64,000 bases of DNA from Cerioporus squamosus (taxonomy: Eukaryota; Basidiomycota; Agaricomycetes; Polyporales; Polyporaceae): assembly GCA_022592435.1 (NCBI GenBank), contig JABYQS010000098.1:86547-150546 (forward strand), written 5' to 3'. Shown here in pieces: positions 11,495-23,517 of the stretch. Position numbers and translations under genes: made by a program. Within the stretch, counting starts at the first letter, position 1, and every line of letters starts with the position of its first letter. Below the pieces are notes generated by a model, which saw nothing but the letters and a program-made list of their open reading frames with translations, did no database searches and had not been told where the DNA came from.

Positions 11495-12984
11495 GCAGCA
11501 GTGGGTGGAGGCGAGACGATAAGACGGATTTGGGCTGGGGAGTGGGTGTCCACAGGTGTCCACATGGTCGCCCGCGCTGCGTTTGATGCGGGCGTGACAG
11601 CAGGGCCGGGCAGGCTGGCCTGACCCATACGCTCGCTCCTCCCACCCGGCTTCGCCAGTCCTCATTCCGGCCTCGAACCAACTCTGTTCCGCTCAGATGA
11701 CCTCCGTCCATGCTGTCCCCGACGTCTTCCCCATCTCGCCTTCGAGAGCGCGTCCCCGACACTTGCGCGCTGGCAACGCACCGACTGCTCCGCCGTCCTC
11801 GCCCCGCCGCCGCTGGGCGCCGTGTGCGCACGTACCTGAACTTGAGGAGGATGGCGCAGATCCAGACTAGCAGATAACGATAGGTTCGTCCTCCTCATGA
11901 GCGCACGGCGGCGAACACATGCACCAGCAGAGGAGGACCTCGCGTCTCGCCGGACACGCGCCACGAGAAGTGCCTTTGCGCTGTTCGCAGCCGCTCGGTG
12001 CGAGGCCTGCCATCTGTTCCACGACCCGCGTAACACCCCGACTCGCGCACTTTGCGATCCGCAACAACCTCCCATCGCCGTCGCGGGTGTTCGCATGAAC
12101 ACCGCCATGTGGGGCTCCCGGCCGTTCGCGGTGGGGCGCAGCCAGTTTCGCGAGTCGCTGGGCAATGCAGCAATCCGGGGCCGTCGACACCGTGGACGAT
12201 GGTCCGTTGGGAGTACTGGCACGGCACTGGCAGGCCTCGTCTCGCCCTCTTCGCAGGCTGTCGCAGGCTCCCCGAGGTCGGAGCCGGATGACCGGAGCGA
12301 GAGGAGGCAGCAGAGCCCGATCTCGACGCGTTGTGGCGCAGCCCGCGAACGACAGCTAAGAACAGGCACATGAGATCCTGCTCGCAAGATGGCAAGATTT
12401 ATCAAGGCACCCGCCCGTGTGCTGCGTGCTCTAATTACTCGAGGTTATGTATTGCAATTGGCGATCGTGCTCGTTCACTCCACATCGCCCGCATGCGGCC
12501 CCTTGTCGCGTGCACGAAGTCTCTGAGACATAAAGTGCTGAACTCCGCGCAGGAGTACTGGGATCACTCTGCGTCGTCGTCAGGCCGATTACTGGCGGCC
12601 ATGCAGCCATACCGCACCGTGTGGTGCTAGCGGCGATCATCCGTATCTTGCGTTCTCACACGGCGAAACATGGAGTCTGTGAGCTCGAGTCACTTGAGCA
12701 AACCCCCCAACCTATTAGCAGCTAGTTACTATTGGTGGTACCTGGCGAACCTGAGCACATTGCTCAAAAAGCCTCAAGGCTTACACATTATAATTTTCGA
12801 CTCCTCATGCAATCCAATCTTCACGATAATACATCCGCGTTGACTTCCTGAGGCCAGCAGGCAGCCGGATAACAACATGAGCGTGCCGCCTCCGAGTCGC
12901 CGCAGACGCACTCACTCGGACGGCGCCAGGGCTAGAGACACCGGTCCACATAGACCGACATTCTGCCATTTTAGTAGCTGGCAG
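11495..12984. other. GC-rich intergenic region, no supported gene
   Basis: Long open frames exist on both strands at 11.66-12.40 kb, but they overlap in several frames at once. That is expected in GC-rich DNA with few AT-rich stop codons. No motif or intron-linked continuation was found. Confidence 0.45.
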
Positions 12985-13862
12985 TGGTCTCGTACCCGGA
13001 CTATGTACGGGATGAGGTCGCACCCCACCACCGCACCTACCCGAACGTCTGGGGCAGTTTGATAGAGACCTCACTGCAACGGACGCATCCTTTCCGCCCT
13101 GCTGAAATCCTGGCAAAATGGTAATGTTGCTTGATTCCGCCAGGTGGAATATGTTACGTTTACGAGACGATAAGCCTCCAAGGAAAGTTTCGTTTAGGGA
13201 GGTTTGGAAGGCTTATGGACCTATTGTGGCAAGCGTAAGGGGGTTACGTGCAATGTTTTAGAGATAGCAAAACTCTTACTTTCAGCAATCCAATTTCTAT
13301 GCCTTTACTAACCCCGGAAAGGATGCTTTCTTTGCAGTGCCTCCTACCTCCCCCCCGTGCGAACTTTTCCGGGCTTTAATAAGCGCCCCCGAGCTCCGAC
13401 CGCCTCGCAGCTACTTTGCACTTGGTCTAGATGTTATTCACCTGTATTCTAGTCTCGCAAGACCTCTGATCGTGCCCGAGATGTTTGGGCATGATTGGAA
13501 CCAAGAACCATAGCGCCGCTCCCAGTATTGAGCCTCCTGCCCTGTCTGCAGTACTACTCTACTGCCTACCAACGACTTGGGGAGTATTTCCTGAGCAGCA
13601 AATGGTTCAGAAAATCTCCTGATGTTCTTGCACGTTCTCTCGACCTCTCAGTCATGTTCTGGGGAGTATACATATGAAGATCTCAGTAGAAACACGGCCA
13701 TCTGTGACGCGCTGCCCTCAGGACTCGGGGGCGCTTACATAAGCCCGGAAAAGTTCCCACGGGGGGGGAGGTAGGAGGTCTCTATCAAACTGCCCCAGAC
13801 GTTCGGGTAGGTGCGGTGGTGGGGTGCGACCTCATCCCGTACATAGTCCGGGTACGAGACCA
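12985..13862. mobile_element. Foldback DNA transposon with long terminal inverted repeats
   Basis: Near-identical inverted arms of about 139 bp begin TGGTCTCGTACCCGGACTAT at both ends. The right arm is 13724-13862; the left arm is 12985-13071 plus 13343-13393, split by a nested MITE. The element is flanked by a direct 8-bp repeat GCTGGCAG at 12977-12984 and 13863-13870, an apparent target-site duplication (9 bp if the adjoining A is counted). The interior of about 330 bp has no transposase. The 8-9 bp duplication points to hAT or Mutator-like mobilisation. The long arms fit Mutator-like or foldback elements better. Confidence 0.85.
13072..13339. mobile_element. CACTA-like MITE nested in the foldback element
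   Basis: This 268-bp insertion begins CACTGCAACGGACGCATCCT and ends with the imperfect inverse of that start, about 24 bp of terminal inverted repeat (CACTGCAA...GCATCCTTTCCG). The trinucleotide CCT is duplicated on both sides (13069-13071 and 13340-13342). The other arm of the host element preserves the empty site, with a single CCT at that position, so the insertion boundaries are exact. CACTR termini with 3-bp duplications are the hallmark of the CACTA (CMC/EnSpm) superfamily. Subterminal ATAAGCCT...AGGCTTAT inverted repeats are also present. Confidence 0.85.
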
Positions 13863-13870
13863 GCTGGCAG

Positions 13871-14516
13871 GAGTGTACCTTGATCCCGATTCCCCGCGAT
13901 AACTACTCAGACCTACTCAGACTCCAGCTCCAAGACTAAAGAACTTTCCCATCGAAGCTGTCGGCGACTTGATGCAACATATTGCAAGGCGTACACTGTC
14001 GGATGCGAGTCGAGTGGGTTGATACTTAGTGTGGCTCTCGGTTTGAGTACGCAAAGCTCTACCAATCAACCGCTCCCATTCACGAAGAGATACCCCTGGC
14101 GACACCAAATACTGGGACGGGGCGTCCGATACATCGATGTAATACTAAAGGTCAGATCCCACCTGTCCTCGCGCCTCCAGGAACCCGGAGCAAGATCCAG
14201 AATCTGAGGCGGAAGAAGAGTCAAACATAGCAACTATGTACGCCTTCCAGTCTCGCCCTCCGTGCCCAAGTTCTCGATGTTCAGACGACTTGTTACACGC
14301 AGCCCTCATGGATCTGGGAGTACATAGCATGAATGGGTATTACTTACATGAACAACGAAGGGGGGTTAAGTACAACGGCGCTCGTCAACTATGGATACAG
14401 TGGAGTTAATGTGTTCGTCTACTTTCCCAGATGCTAGTTTGTGTCTGTCCGTCTTCCTCACGGTCCCACAGCCTTCCTACTGTAACAAACCATCCCCATC
14501 CCGCTACCCCAACCGC
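13871..14516. other. Intergenic, no gene seen
   Basis: This lies between the foldback element and the 3' end of TRL1. Only short open frames without coding bias are present. Confidence 0.5.
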
Positions 14517-17291
14517 CTACGATTGCAGCCCCTTCACACGCCCCTTCACCCACACATCCTTCAGCGGGATCGCCCACACCCCAGGGATCGTCCGTCCCTC
14601 ACGCTTCTTCCACGCCGTGACCAGCTCCTTCGCCTCCACCGGCGGCACACTCTGGTTCCGCGTCCCCACCGTGATATGCAGCCGCTCGCGCACCTCCTCC
14701 GGCAAGCCCACCACAAACTCCACCGCCTCCTTCTGCGCTTCCCCCTCGCTCTGGTCCACAGCGATGTCAACGACCGTGCACGCCATGATCCGCTCGCTCC
14801 ACACGACGTGCCCCAGGCGGAACGAGAGCAGCGGCGGCCGCGGGAGCGCGTGCAGCGCACGACACCGCTCCCACAGCGCGCCCTCCGCCGGCAGCGACTT
14901 GGAGTGCACGAGCGTGACGTGCGGCCGGCCCTGCACGCGCTTCTCCTGCACCAGGTTGTTCCAGAACCGGACCGCCTCCGAGGGCAGCTGCGACTCGGCG
15001 GCGGCGATCGCACCCCCGACGACGGACTGCAGGTCGACCTCGGCGAGGATGCCGAAGTACCGCGGGGCGGGGGGCGCCTTGCTCTTCTTGGGCGAGCCCT
15101 GCGCCTGCTCGGCCTTCTCCTTGTCCTGTTTCTTGTTCTTCCCCTTGCCTGCGTCTCCGTTCCCGTTGCCCTCCGGCTTCTTGCCCTTCAGCTTCGGCTC
15201 GTACGCCCTCGCCGCTGCGAGCGCCATGCCCATCTTCTCCGCGTCCGGCTGCGGGAGCCCGAGGTACTTGACGACGGCCCCGACTGCGCGAGACAGCGCG
15301 TCCTCGAGCGGCTCCTCGACGTCCATGCTGACGACGACGTCCGCCTCCGCGTCCGTGAGCTCCTCGGCGTTCTTGAGGAACTGCCAGAGGACGTCCTCGT
15401 GCGACTTGGTCTCGTCCGCGACGAGCGACTGGTGATTTTCCCCGCGGGCCATGATGCGGTCGCCGCAGATCCGGTGCACGGTCGACATCGGGATGTCGAA
15501 GGACCAGTTGAGTGCGAGCAGCTTGGCGGGCGGCCTGAACTTCTTCGCTGCTTCCCGGAGCTGCTCGCGATGCTGCTTCAGGTGGTTGTTCCTGAAGGTA
15601 TGCATGTCGTGGTTAACAGATGTACTGCGAAAGATTGTGCAGATGCTCACTTGTCTGCGATGACAACGTCGTGTGTCTTGAGCGCGTCAACGACGCTCTT
15701 GATGAATACCGGCGCCGGCTTCTTGGCGCGGATGTCGTCGCTCTGGACGTGGCCAAACCCGAAAAGGTACGCCAGCGCGACTGCGATCGTAGTCTTGCCT
15801 GCCAACATGAAACGCAACCACAACTCGTCAACACTTGTCAACCGCAACAGAGAAATCGCACGGCAGACGCACCGACGCCAGGAATCGCCACGGGCATGAT
15901 GATGGTTTTGCCGCCCTTCATGTTGACGTCCCCCTGCAGACCCGTCTCCTCCGGGACCGCATCCGCTGCCTCCTGCGCCTTCCTCCCCTCTTCGCTCTCC
16001 TGCCACTTGAGGAACCGCTCGCGTGTCGCAATGATCCCCTTCCCGCGCGTGAAGTCCGCAAACTGACTCTTGTCGCGTTTGATTTCCGAAATCACCCAGC
16101 GCACGTACGCCTTTGTCTCCGGGCGGCGCAGCTTGCTCTTCGGCACGTTACTCTCCACCGGGCCCTTCGAGAGCAGCGTCTTCGTCACCTCGCGCCAGTC
16201 GCGGTACATCATGTACGGCTCGTCAAACTTGACCTTGAAAAAGAACGACGAGCCCGGCGGGTACGGCGACGCGGACACGGGCTTGTCGCCCTTCGTTGGG
16301 GGCTCGGTAACATGCGTGCGCACGACGAAGCCCTCGAGCGCCTCGCCGTTCCAGCTGCCTATCCGCCCGATCTTCTCTGTGAACTCCTTCACTTCCGGGA
16401 TCGTCTTGAGCACGGTCGAGGGCGTGACGATGAAGCCCCACTCGCGCGCAAACGCGTCGACGACGTCTTGGTCTTGCGTGTGGAACCGCTTCGTGCACGC
16501 GTTCAGACCGTGCAGATGCAGCCCGGTCTTCTCGGGCGGGTACGGCAGGACGTGCTCCTCGAACGAGTCATCGCATAGCTACGCAGGCAGTCAGCGCGAC
16601 GTGCTCTGAGGGTGAGACCACGGAGACTGACCTCGGCGACGGCTGTCCACTGCTTGTCCCAGAGCGTCTTCGCGAGCTGCTCCTCGGTCTTTCCAGCCGC
16701 GGCTAGGTGCTTGCGGAGCCACTGCTCGCCAACCTGCGCGTGGCTTCCCGGCCCAGAGCCGTTCTCCTTCAGGCCGCCGAGCGAGTGTTTTGAGGTCACA
16801 ACGAGTTTGCTGGGAGTGAGCGCGGCGATGAAGATAATGCAGCCGTTGGACTTGAGCGTGAGGGTATACGGGGGAGCTGTATGCGACTCGAGAGAGCCCC
16901 ATGTTGTCCAAGGCACCTCACCAATGTTGAAGAACTTGTCGTACCCTCGCGCGACGATGCGGTTCTTCGTCTGCCCGGAGGCGGTCTTGACCTCCATTGT
17001 GAACAAGCCGCGCGCGAGGGTAGGGAACGGCGAGGGGATATCGTAGTACTTGAACTCGTTCATCTTCCAGCTCCGGAGACGGATGCTCGGGTCTGCGGGA
17101 GCGGTGTACTCGGTCGACTTGACGAGCTTCGGGGCCTTCTTGGAGAGAGCCTTGAGGGCATCGATGAGCGCGGAGTCCTCGTCGTCGATGCTGAGGGAAG
17201 CGAAGAGGTTCTGGAGCTCCTCCGTGGGCTCGGGCTTGTCGCTACCAGCGATGACAGGAGGAGGCGAGGGGGTACGGGGTGGCTCAGACAT
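14517..17291 (-). CDS. TRL1: Fungal tRNA ligase Trl1 (ligase-kinase-cyclic phosphodiesterase)
   Basis: Four exons, 17291-16632, 16578-15873, 15798-15651 and 15591-14517, with matching phases, 862 aa (yeast Trl1 is about 827). Family knowledge: it joins tRNA halves after intron removal and ligates the HAC1-type mRNA of the unfolded protein response. All three domains are present. The N-terminal adenylyltransferase has the nucleotidyl-Lys motif KSNGCIIF. The polynucleotide kinase has the P-loop AIPGVGKTT and a DKNNH motif. The C-terminal 2H phosphodiesterase has its two HxT motifs, HVTLVHS and HITVGT. A Lys/Gly-rich linker (KGKNKKQDKEK and flanks) separates the kinase and phosphodiesterase domains. 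It is divergent from EXO70. Confidence 0.96.
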
Positions 17292-17921
17292 GGTGACTTG
17301 CTCTTGTTGTCTCGCGTGAGTGGTGGAGAGTGTGCGAGTAGCAGATCTGATAGAGTGCAGATGCCTGAGCTGAATGGCGTTTTGTGAAGCACAAAGGGGC
17401 TTTGAGCTTGGTGGATGCTTGAGGAGGATGAAAAGGCGGAAAGCTCGAGGGGATATGGTGGAAACAGACAGAAAGCGAGCACGACGAGTCTGAGGGGACC
17501 CGGCGTGCTACGGCTGGTATATGTACTGTACCTTGGGCGGTGGTCGCTGGTGACTCGACGTCGAGTGATGGCTATGTAGTCGAAATGTGCGAGACGATGA
17601 ACTTGAAGGCAAGTCAATACACCTGCGCCACCGTGACGATCATCGTCCGGGACAAGTCGCGCGCTGCGGCACCGCGCTCGCCCCCAACGCTCTTGACTGC
17701 TTCCCGCCACCGTGTCTGTCTGCATACCTTGCTTTGTGCTTTCTTCCATCTCGACTGGGCTAGTACACTGTCGCGATACTCGAGGACGTGCTCGGAGCAC
17801 CTTGCTGGAGAAAGACTCGGAGTTCTCTGGCGTGATCCTACCCTTGGTTACGACCACTCTACGGGCATAGCTAGCACAGTAGGGCAGGCATATACCATCG
17901 GAGGATACCCGTTGCAACGAC
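17292..17921. promoter_or_regulatory. Divergent TRL1 / EXO70 upstream region
   Basis: 630 bp between the two start codons of divergent essential-type genes, presumably a shared bidirectional promoter. No convincing TATA box was identified. Confidence 0.5.
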
Positions 17922-20270
17922 ATGGATGACGAGACCGCAGAGATTGAGCTGGTAAGTCCATCGATTCTTCAGCATGGCAGACACGCCGACCTCGTCCCAG
18001 CTCGAGCAGAACCTGAACAAGACGAGGCAAATCTCGCAGCGGATGACCTGTACGTGACGCTCCGTCTGCAGCATGTGCGTTCGGACGAACTGTTCGACAG
18101 CCATTCTCTCCAGCTTCGATACCCGCCTAGTCAAGCTCGAGAAGTCCATCCTCCCCTTGTATACCTCTACCCAGGTGCTCACCAGACGAGCGAATAGTGA
18201 GTCTCTAAGCCTTCGAGTGTGGCATGCAGTAATCAAATGCGCTCCGGAAGACATCGACAGCGCCTTGTTGAAGATAGACGAGATCGCAAGTTACCATGAA
18301 GGTGTCGCCGCGGAGGAGGCCTTGATCTTGCGAGGGTAAGCATATGCCTGCGGACGCAGTAGCGATGCTGACAGGACTGCTATCTAGCCCGCAACCGAAC
18401 CAGCTGAACGCATACACCGAGGTGCTCGAGCGCATGAACGCCAGTGTTGCATTCAACAGCGCCGACTCTCGAGACAAGGTCCGTATATGCCGTGTCCTCT
18501 GTCCGTGGCGTGCTTATTGACAATCTCGTAGGCTCGCCTGGTCGAGAGCGGCGCCAAGAAACTCATTCAGCTCTATACCAAGCTCGTCGCGGAGGGGTCG
18601 TCCGGTGTGCCTCCCGGAGGCTCGGAGTTCTCTTCAGTACCTTTCCCCGCACACCTCCTCGTCACCCTCAGACCCCTTGTCGCGTTCCTCCGTACCCTAC
18701 CTCTACCAGCTACCCATCCATCTCATCCGGCGGCGTCTGGCATTCAGTCCGCGCTGAAAGACGCGCAGAAGGGCTATGGAGATATGCGCGGCGCGTGGGT
18801 GCGGAAGTGCTTGGAGACGTTCGGGAAGCGCGTTGTCGACAGAGCAGAGACAATCGACGGTGTCACCGCTGGCCAGGAGGTCGGGAAGTGGACGCGCGAT
18901 CTTCTCACCGTCGCGAACGTGAGTCGTTCGTTCTCTTGGTTCGCGTGGCACATAGGTTGATTCAACTCCACTACAGGAGGAGTACAGTCTACTCACCGAG
19001 CTCGCCCCTCTCAACGCACCCAACGCACTCAGCTCCACGTTCGCCACGCTCATCACGCCCCTCACGACGCTCTTCACGTCCACCCTCGGCTCGCTCGGGT
19101 CCCTGATCAAGCGCAATCTCAACAAGAACACCTTCCTCGCGCTCTCTGCGTACTCCTCGCTCAGCGAGTTCCAGAACCCATGGACTGAGATCATGTCCAA
19201 GCGCGCAGACCGGAAGGACAACGAGCTCAAGGAGGGCCTCCACTCGATCCGCGCGTCGTGTCTCCGGGCCTTCCCCGAGTTCCTTGCGGATATCCGCATT
19301 GCCGGTCTTGGCAAGGGCGGGGAGACGGGCACGGGCCTCGCCGAGTTCACGATCTCGGTGCGTAGCGTGTAAGCGCTGTTCGAACAAGTGCTGATATTTT
19401 GTGGATAGACTGTCCAATTCCTGGAGCGGCTGCTGGCGGTGAAGGACGCGGCTGCTTCGGCGCTGATGACCCTCGGCGATGGCAACTGGAGGATGGGCGA
19501 GGGCGCGCAGGTCGGGAAGACCAAGCCGGCCGAGGTCGACGACAAGACCATAGTCCAGCACTTCACCTGTGCGTCCTTCGCCACTTCGTCCGTCCGTCGC
19601 CCATACTGACACCCACTCACCGTAACAGACGACGTCGTGAACGCCGTGATCCAGTCGCTCCTCGCGCTCTCGCGCATGAACAAGCGCCCCGCGTTCGGCG
19701 CGATCTTCCTCCTGAACAACGTCTCCTTCCTGCGCACGCAGCTGCTCGTCGAGCGGTCCGCGATCACCGCGATCCTCTCGCCGCCCGCGCAGGAGCTGCT
19801 GAACAGCAACTTCCGCGTCGCCAAGGCGGGCTACTTTGACGCGAACTTCTCGCCGCTCCTGCAGACGCTCATCGACGAGAAGGACAAGGGGAAGAGCGCG
19901 GTGAAGGAGAAGTTCAACCGGTTCTTTGATCTGCTGGACGAGGTCACGGAGCGCCACCAGATGGCGCGCGTGCTCGCGGACGACCCCGAGGGCAGGGCGC
20001 AGGTCGCGGACGAGGCCGTCAAGCTGGTCGTGCCGTCGTTGCAGAGATTCATTCAGAGGAACTTGGGGAAAGAGTTCAGCAAGAGTGAGCAGCATCTCGC
20101 GTCACCGTTTCGTGTGTTTCCCGAGGCTGACACGATGTTTTTGCAGACCCGCAGAAATGTGAGCGTGGACGGCTGACGATGTCGCGCGAGTCGGACTGAC
20201 TTGTTACGTTGCAGATATCAAGATGCCCCCGGAGGACGTCGAGAACCTCATCAAGGGCTTCTACTCGTGA
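17922..20270 (+). CDS. EXO70: Exocyst subunit Exo70
   Basis: Eleven exons: 17922-17951, 18001-18049, 18101-18196, 18251-18335, 18388-18478, 18532-18918, 18977-19357, 19409-19568, 19629-20084, 20147-20158 and 20215-20270. All phases match, giving 600 aa. It is recognised by the Exo70 N-terminal coiled region (TSTQVLTRRANN, IDSALLKIDEIASYHEG) and the helical rod ending in FSKNPQKYIKMPPEDVENLI and KGFYS. Family knowledge: Exo70 binds PI(4,5)P2 and Rho GTPases and tethers secretory vesicles at the plasma membrane. Exon 10 is a 12-nt micro-exon. The gene converges on the first SET gene, with 249 bp between stop codons. Confidence 0.95.
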
Positions 20271-20519
20271 GTACCTCGACTGTTCGTGCTGGGATGTCGC
20301 CAGTGCTCATGCATCCCATCCATCCTCAGGGGCGGAGCGAGCACTCTGTCACTCCCGCCGGCCCCGGAGAAGCTCACAAACACACTGCTGCAGCAGGCGG
20401 GGTGGGGATGGTAATTCCGTGGGGATAATAATTCCGGCTCTCGCGCTCGAATGCCTGTACGGTTCTATCTTGTTGTACAACAGACGCTAACTTATGCTTC
20501 TACATCGTCTTTCTCCTCG

Positions 20520-23517
20520 TCATCGCACGCTGTGTAGCTCCACCCGCCTGATCTTGTCCTCTTGCTGATGGTCGTCTGCGAGTGTTGTGCTTTCTGTGTC
20601 AACCCGCTCGTCGTCGTCCGCCCAGTATCCCGTGCCGTAGTCCAGCAGCAGCTCTTCACCTCTCCTGACGGTTTGGGCTGAGGGCGACAATCAGTACTCA
20701 GTATGGAGCAGCCGCAACAGAAGAGGGCGTGCGCAGCGACTCACTCGTCCACAGCCCGATGCGCCTGTCTCCATCGACAGTGAAGGCTGAAGCATGACGA
20801 TATAACATCAGCGATGCAAGGTACGAGTGTCGTTGATACTCACCGCAGAAAAAGACGTTGAGTTTAGCCTTGTCCACGAGCGAGTCGTTCAAGCACCGCG
20901 TCGCGTTGCCGACCGTCGCGGCGTCGAACAACGTGAACTCGTCACCCTCATCGTTCCTGGGCTCTTTCATCATGTAGTTGAGCTTGCGGTGCTTGTTGAC
21001 CATCCGTTCGGCCACAGTGTACCGTTCCCCCTCAGGGCCGGTCGGCAGAGGGCACATCTCGGCGACATACTCTGCGTGAACCGTGGATAGAGTCGGGCCT
21101 GTGATCGTGAGGGGGATGAACGAAGGCTTACCTCCCAGGTAGGTGTGGGTTGCGATGTTCTCCTTTGGACCCACGAACGCCCCCGTGCCGTACGAGCCCT
21201 GCTTGATGACAATCTCCTGTATGTGCCGCGTTGACGGCCGGAAATGGGTGAGTCAACCGCGCGATCAGCGTGCGGTAGAAGGAGCCACAAACCGGTTTGG
21301 TCTCGCGCTGTATGGCCACGAATGAGCACGAATGCATCCAGGTACCTCCGCGTCCGTTCTTGCGCCCTATATACATGGATGATCAGTACGGATATATCTG
21401 TCGACATCTACGCAAAACGCGGACCTTTTTGGGTTCTATCAGATTACGAAGCGTGCGTCAGCAATCCGACAGTTGACACGGAGAATGGGGACGCCTCGAG
21501 GTGCCCTGGAACGCACTTGGGACGAATGCAGAGCTCAGGGCTGCATTCCCATCCGTTTTCGACGCAAGGGCATTTGAGCGTGCAGATGCCGCCTTTGCAA
21601 GCGCATCCTTTCCGCGGTCGAGCGCATCTTTCCGCGGGTCGAGCGCATCTTTCCGCGATGTGGCTGGCCCCTTCCGCATCGCGCCTGCAGGCGGAGAGAC
21701 CTCCGACGTCAGTGATGATCGAGGTGACTTCGTGAACGTAGGACTCACATCGCGCGAAGCAGCTGCACCTCCGGCAGCATCGCCTGTCGCCTCTTGCGCA
21801 CGCACAGACTTCGGGTAGGCAATGTCCTTCATGGTCACAGATGTGTGGATCCGGCCTGCTTCGCCGTCGTATGAGTGAAGACAGAGGGCCAGTACGCGGA
21901 GAATCTTACTCTCGCTTGAACCCTACATGTCCAGTCGGACGGTCATCGTCTTGGTCAGGGTAGATTGAAGAATGTTTCCTGGGGAGAACGAGAAGTCGGT
22001 GATGGTATACCTAGGAGAAAGTGTAGCATCAGCGATTCTTTACGCACTCTGGCAGTCCGCACGAGTCTATCCGACTCACATCTCGGCAGTCAACGCGACA
22101 GAGGTCCGCAAGCTTGCACATGGACACGTCGGGGAATATTTTGAGCGCATCGCAGACATCGCCGTTGATGACCAACGGGTCGTCGTCCTGCACGCGTCGT
22201 CAGTACGGCATATGCGGAGTCCGGGGTACCAGTGCATGTCGGATGACGGTGGAATAGTACGTACTGTGACGACGTCCTGCTGGGTTCGATAGCAGTTTGC
22301 TACACAGGGACTGTTCCCACCCCCTTGTCCAACCCACACAGCATCCCCTGCATATTCTCGGTTAGACCTCCTATGCTTCGCGTGTTTCAGTGGAGGTTTC
22401 GGGTATTCTGAAAGGACAAGCAGTCAGCTGAGGATCGGAACCCGTGGACGGCGTAAGAGAATGCTGACCGTGCATGGTGCACAAAACTTGGACGCAAGTT
22501 GCGCTGCGGCAGAAGACTGAGTCGTTGCATCTGACAGACTTCCACAGGCTCGGGTGCTCCACGGGTCTCTGGAGTGTCGCTCGAAGGGTGCTGAGCTGGT
22601 CAGAAGATGATGGGAGCTCTTCAAAAGAGAATGATATACCCCAGTTCATGAGATCACTACCGAGGAGGACGGAGTCAGTGCCTGACCGTTCGATATCGCC
22701 GATGCTTTGAAAATACGAGGACGTACCGATTGTGCATGGTGGACAGCAGTCCAGCGCTGCCGGTGATCGTGGGGAAGAATGGGATTTGCTGTTCGTCAAC
22801 GGACATCGAAGATATCTCTGCATTGTGCAAGGACCATAGCGCACGTAGCGCAATGAGCTTGACTTCCAAAACACCCACCATATCCCTGAGTTGCTGTGTG
22901 GAGTCATAGTCGAGGAGAGAGCACTTACAGTCGACGTCATACCAGGACACCTGCCATACAAACGTGTTATACAAGCGAGCGTACATCCTCCCAGAGAACC
23001 CTGCTTCGTCAGCATACGGGATGAATCCAATTTCTTGCACACCGCGGCGATGAAAAATGCTCCGGACGGCCGGTGTGCAAGACTCGTACTTCGGATATGC
23101 GAAGGACGCGATGCACATGGGGCCAATAGACACGACGTCCACAGGTTCATACTCACGATGGTCAGGGTCTGTGGTTGAGATGGTCAAGGATGGGGATGGG
23201 GACGCCACTGGGATGTCTAGCTTCATCGATTTCTCCCGGCCGTTGCATGCAGAGCTCATTGTATCCTCCAGGAGCCTGTCGCAAGACGCAAGATTCACGG
23301 ATGGACAGGAGACCTGCAAAGCATTCAGTGTATTCCGGCAATAATGCGCTTCCCAGTGGTAGAACTCGTCCCATGCTGCTCGGTACGCCTTAGTAATCTT
23401 CTGCGGGACGCGCATATGCTCGCGCACACGTTGCGCATAGTTCCGCTCACGCTGGCGATCTTCGTCAAGATCCTCCTCGGGGAGTAACGACTGAGGTACA
23501 CAGTCCGAGACGTCCAT
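20520..23517 (-). CDS. EZH2-like SET-domain protein, paralogue A
   Basis: Multi-exon; start at 23517 (MDVSDCV), stop at 20520-20522. The N-terminal region has YAQRVREHMRVPQK and FAYPKYESCTPAVR. A Cys-rich region (FCRSATCVQVLC) follows, then a CXC-type cluster (CDHEGHC, then GCACKGGICTLKCPC and ENGWECSPELC). The C-terminal SET domain has QGSYGTGAF, YLGEYVAEM, FDAATVGNATRCLNDS and ELLLDYGTGYWADDDE. The order pre-region, CXC, SET matches E(z)/EZH2, the H3K27 methyltransferase of PRC2. The usual NHS motif of SET reads NDS here, so activity is uncertain. A tandem repeat at 21601-21657 lies in or beside the CXC-coding exon. Some internal exon edges around 21.26-21.83 kb are not fixed. Confidence 0.82.
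21601..21657 (-). repeat. 20-21 bp tandem repeat in the SET-A CXC region
   Basis: About 2.8 units of a GCGGAAAGATGCGCTCGACC-type repeat (minus-strand reading) run directly into the CXC-coding sequence. In the CXC reading frame each full unit encodes AERCARP, adding cysteines upstream of the KGCACKGG motif. The SET-B paralogue has no such repeat and carries an ordinary intron there. Confidence 0.75.

Noticed and set aside
11662..12405. A 247-codon minus-strand frame in GC-rich intergenic DNA
   Set aside because: Several frames on both strands are open at once, with no coding bias, motif or intron-linked neighbour.
18989..20095. A 368-codon open frame antisense to EXO70
   Set aside because: It is a GC3-driven shadow of the EXO70 exons and runs straight across well-defined introns.
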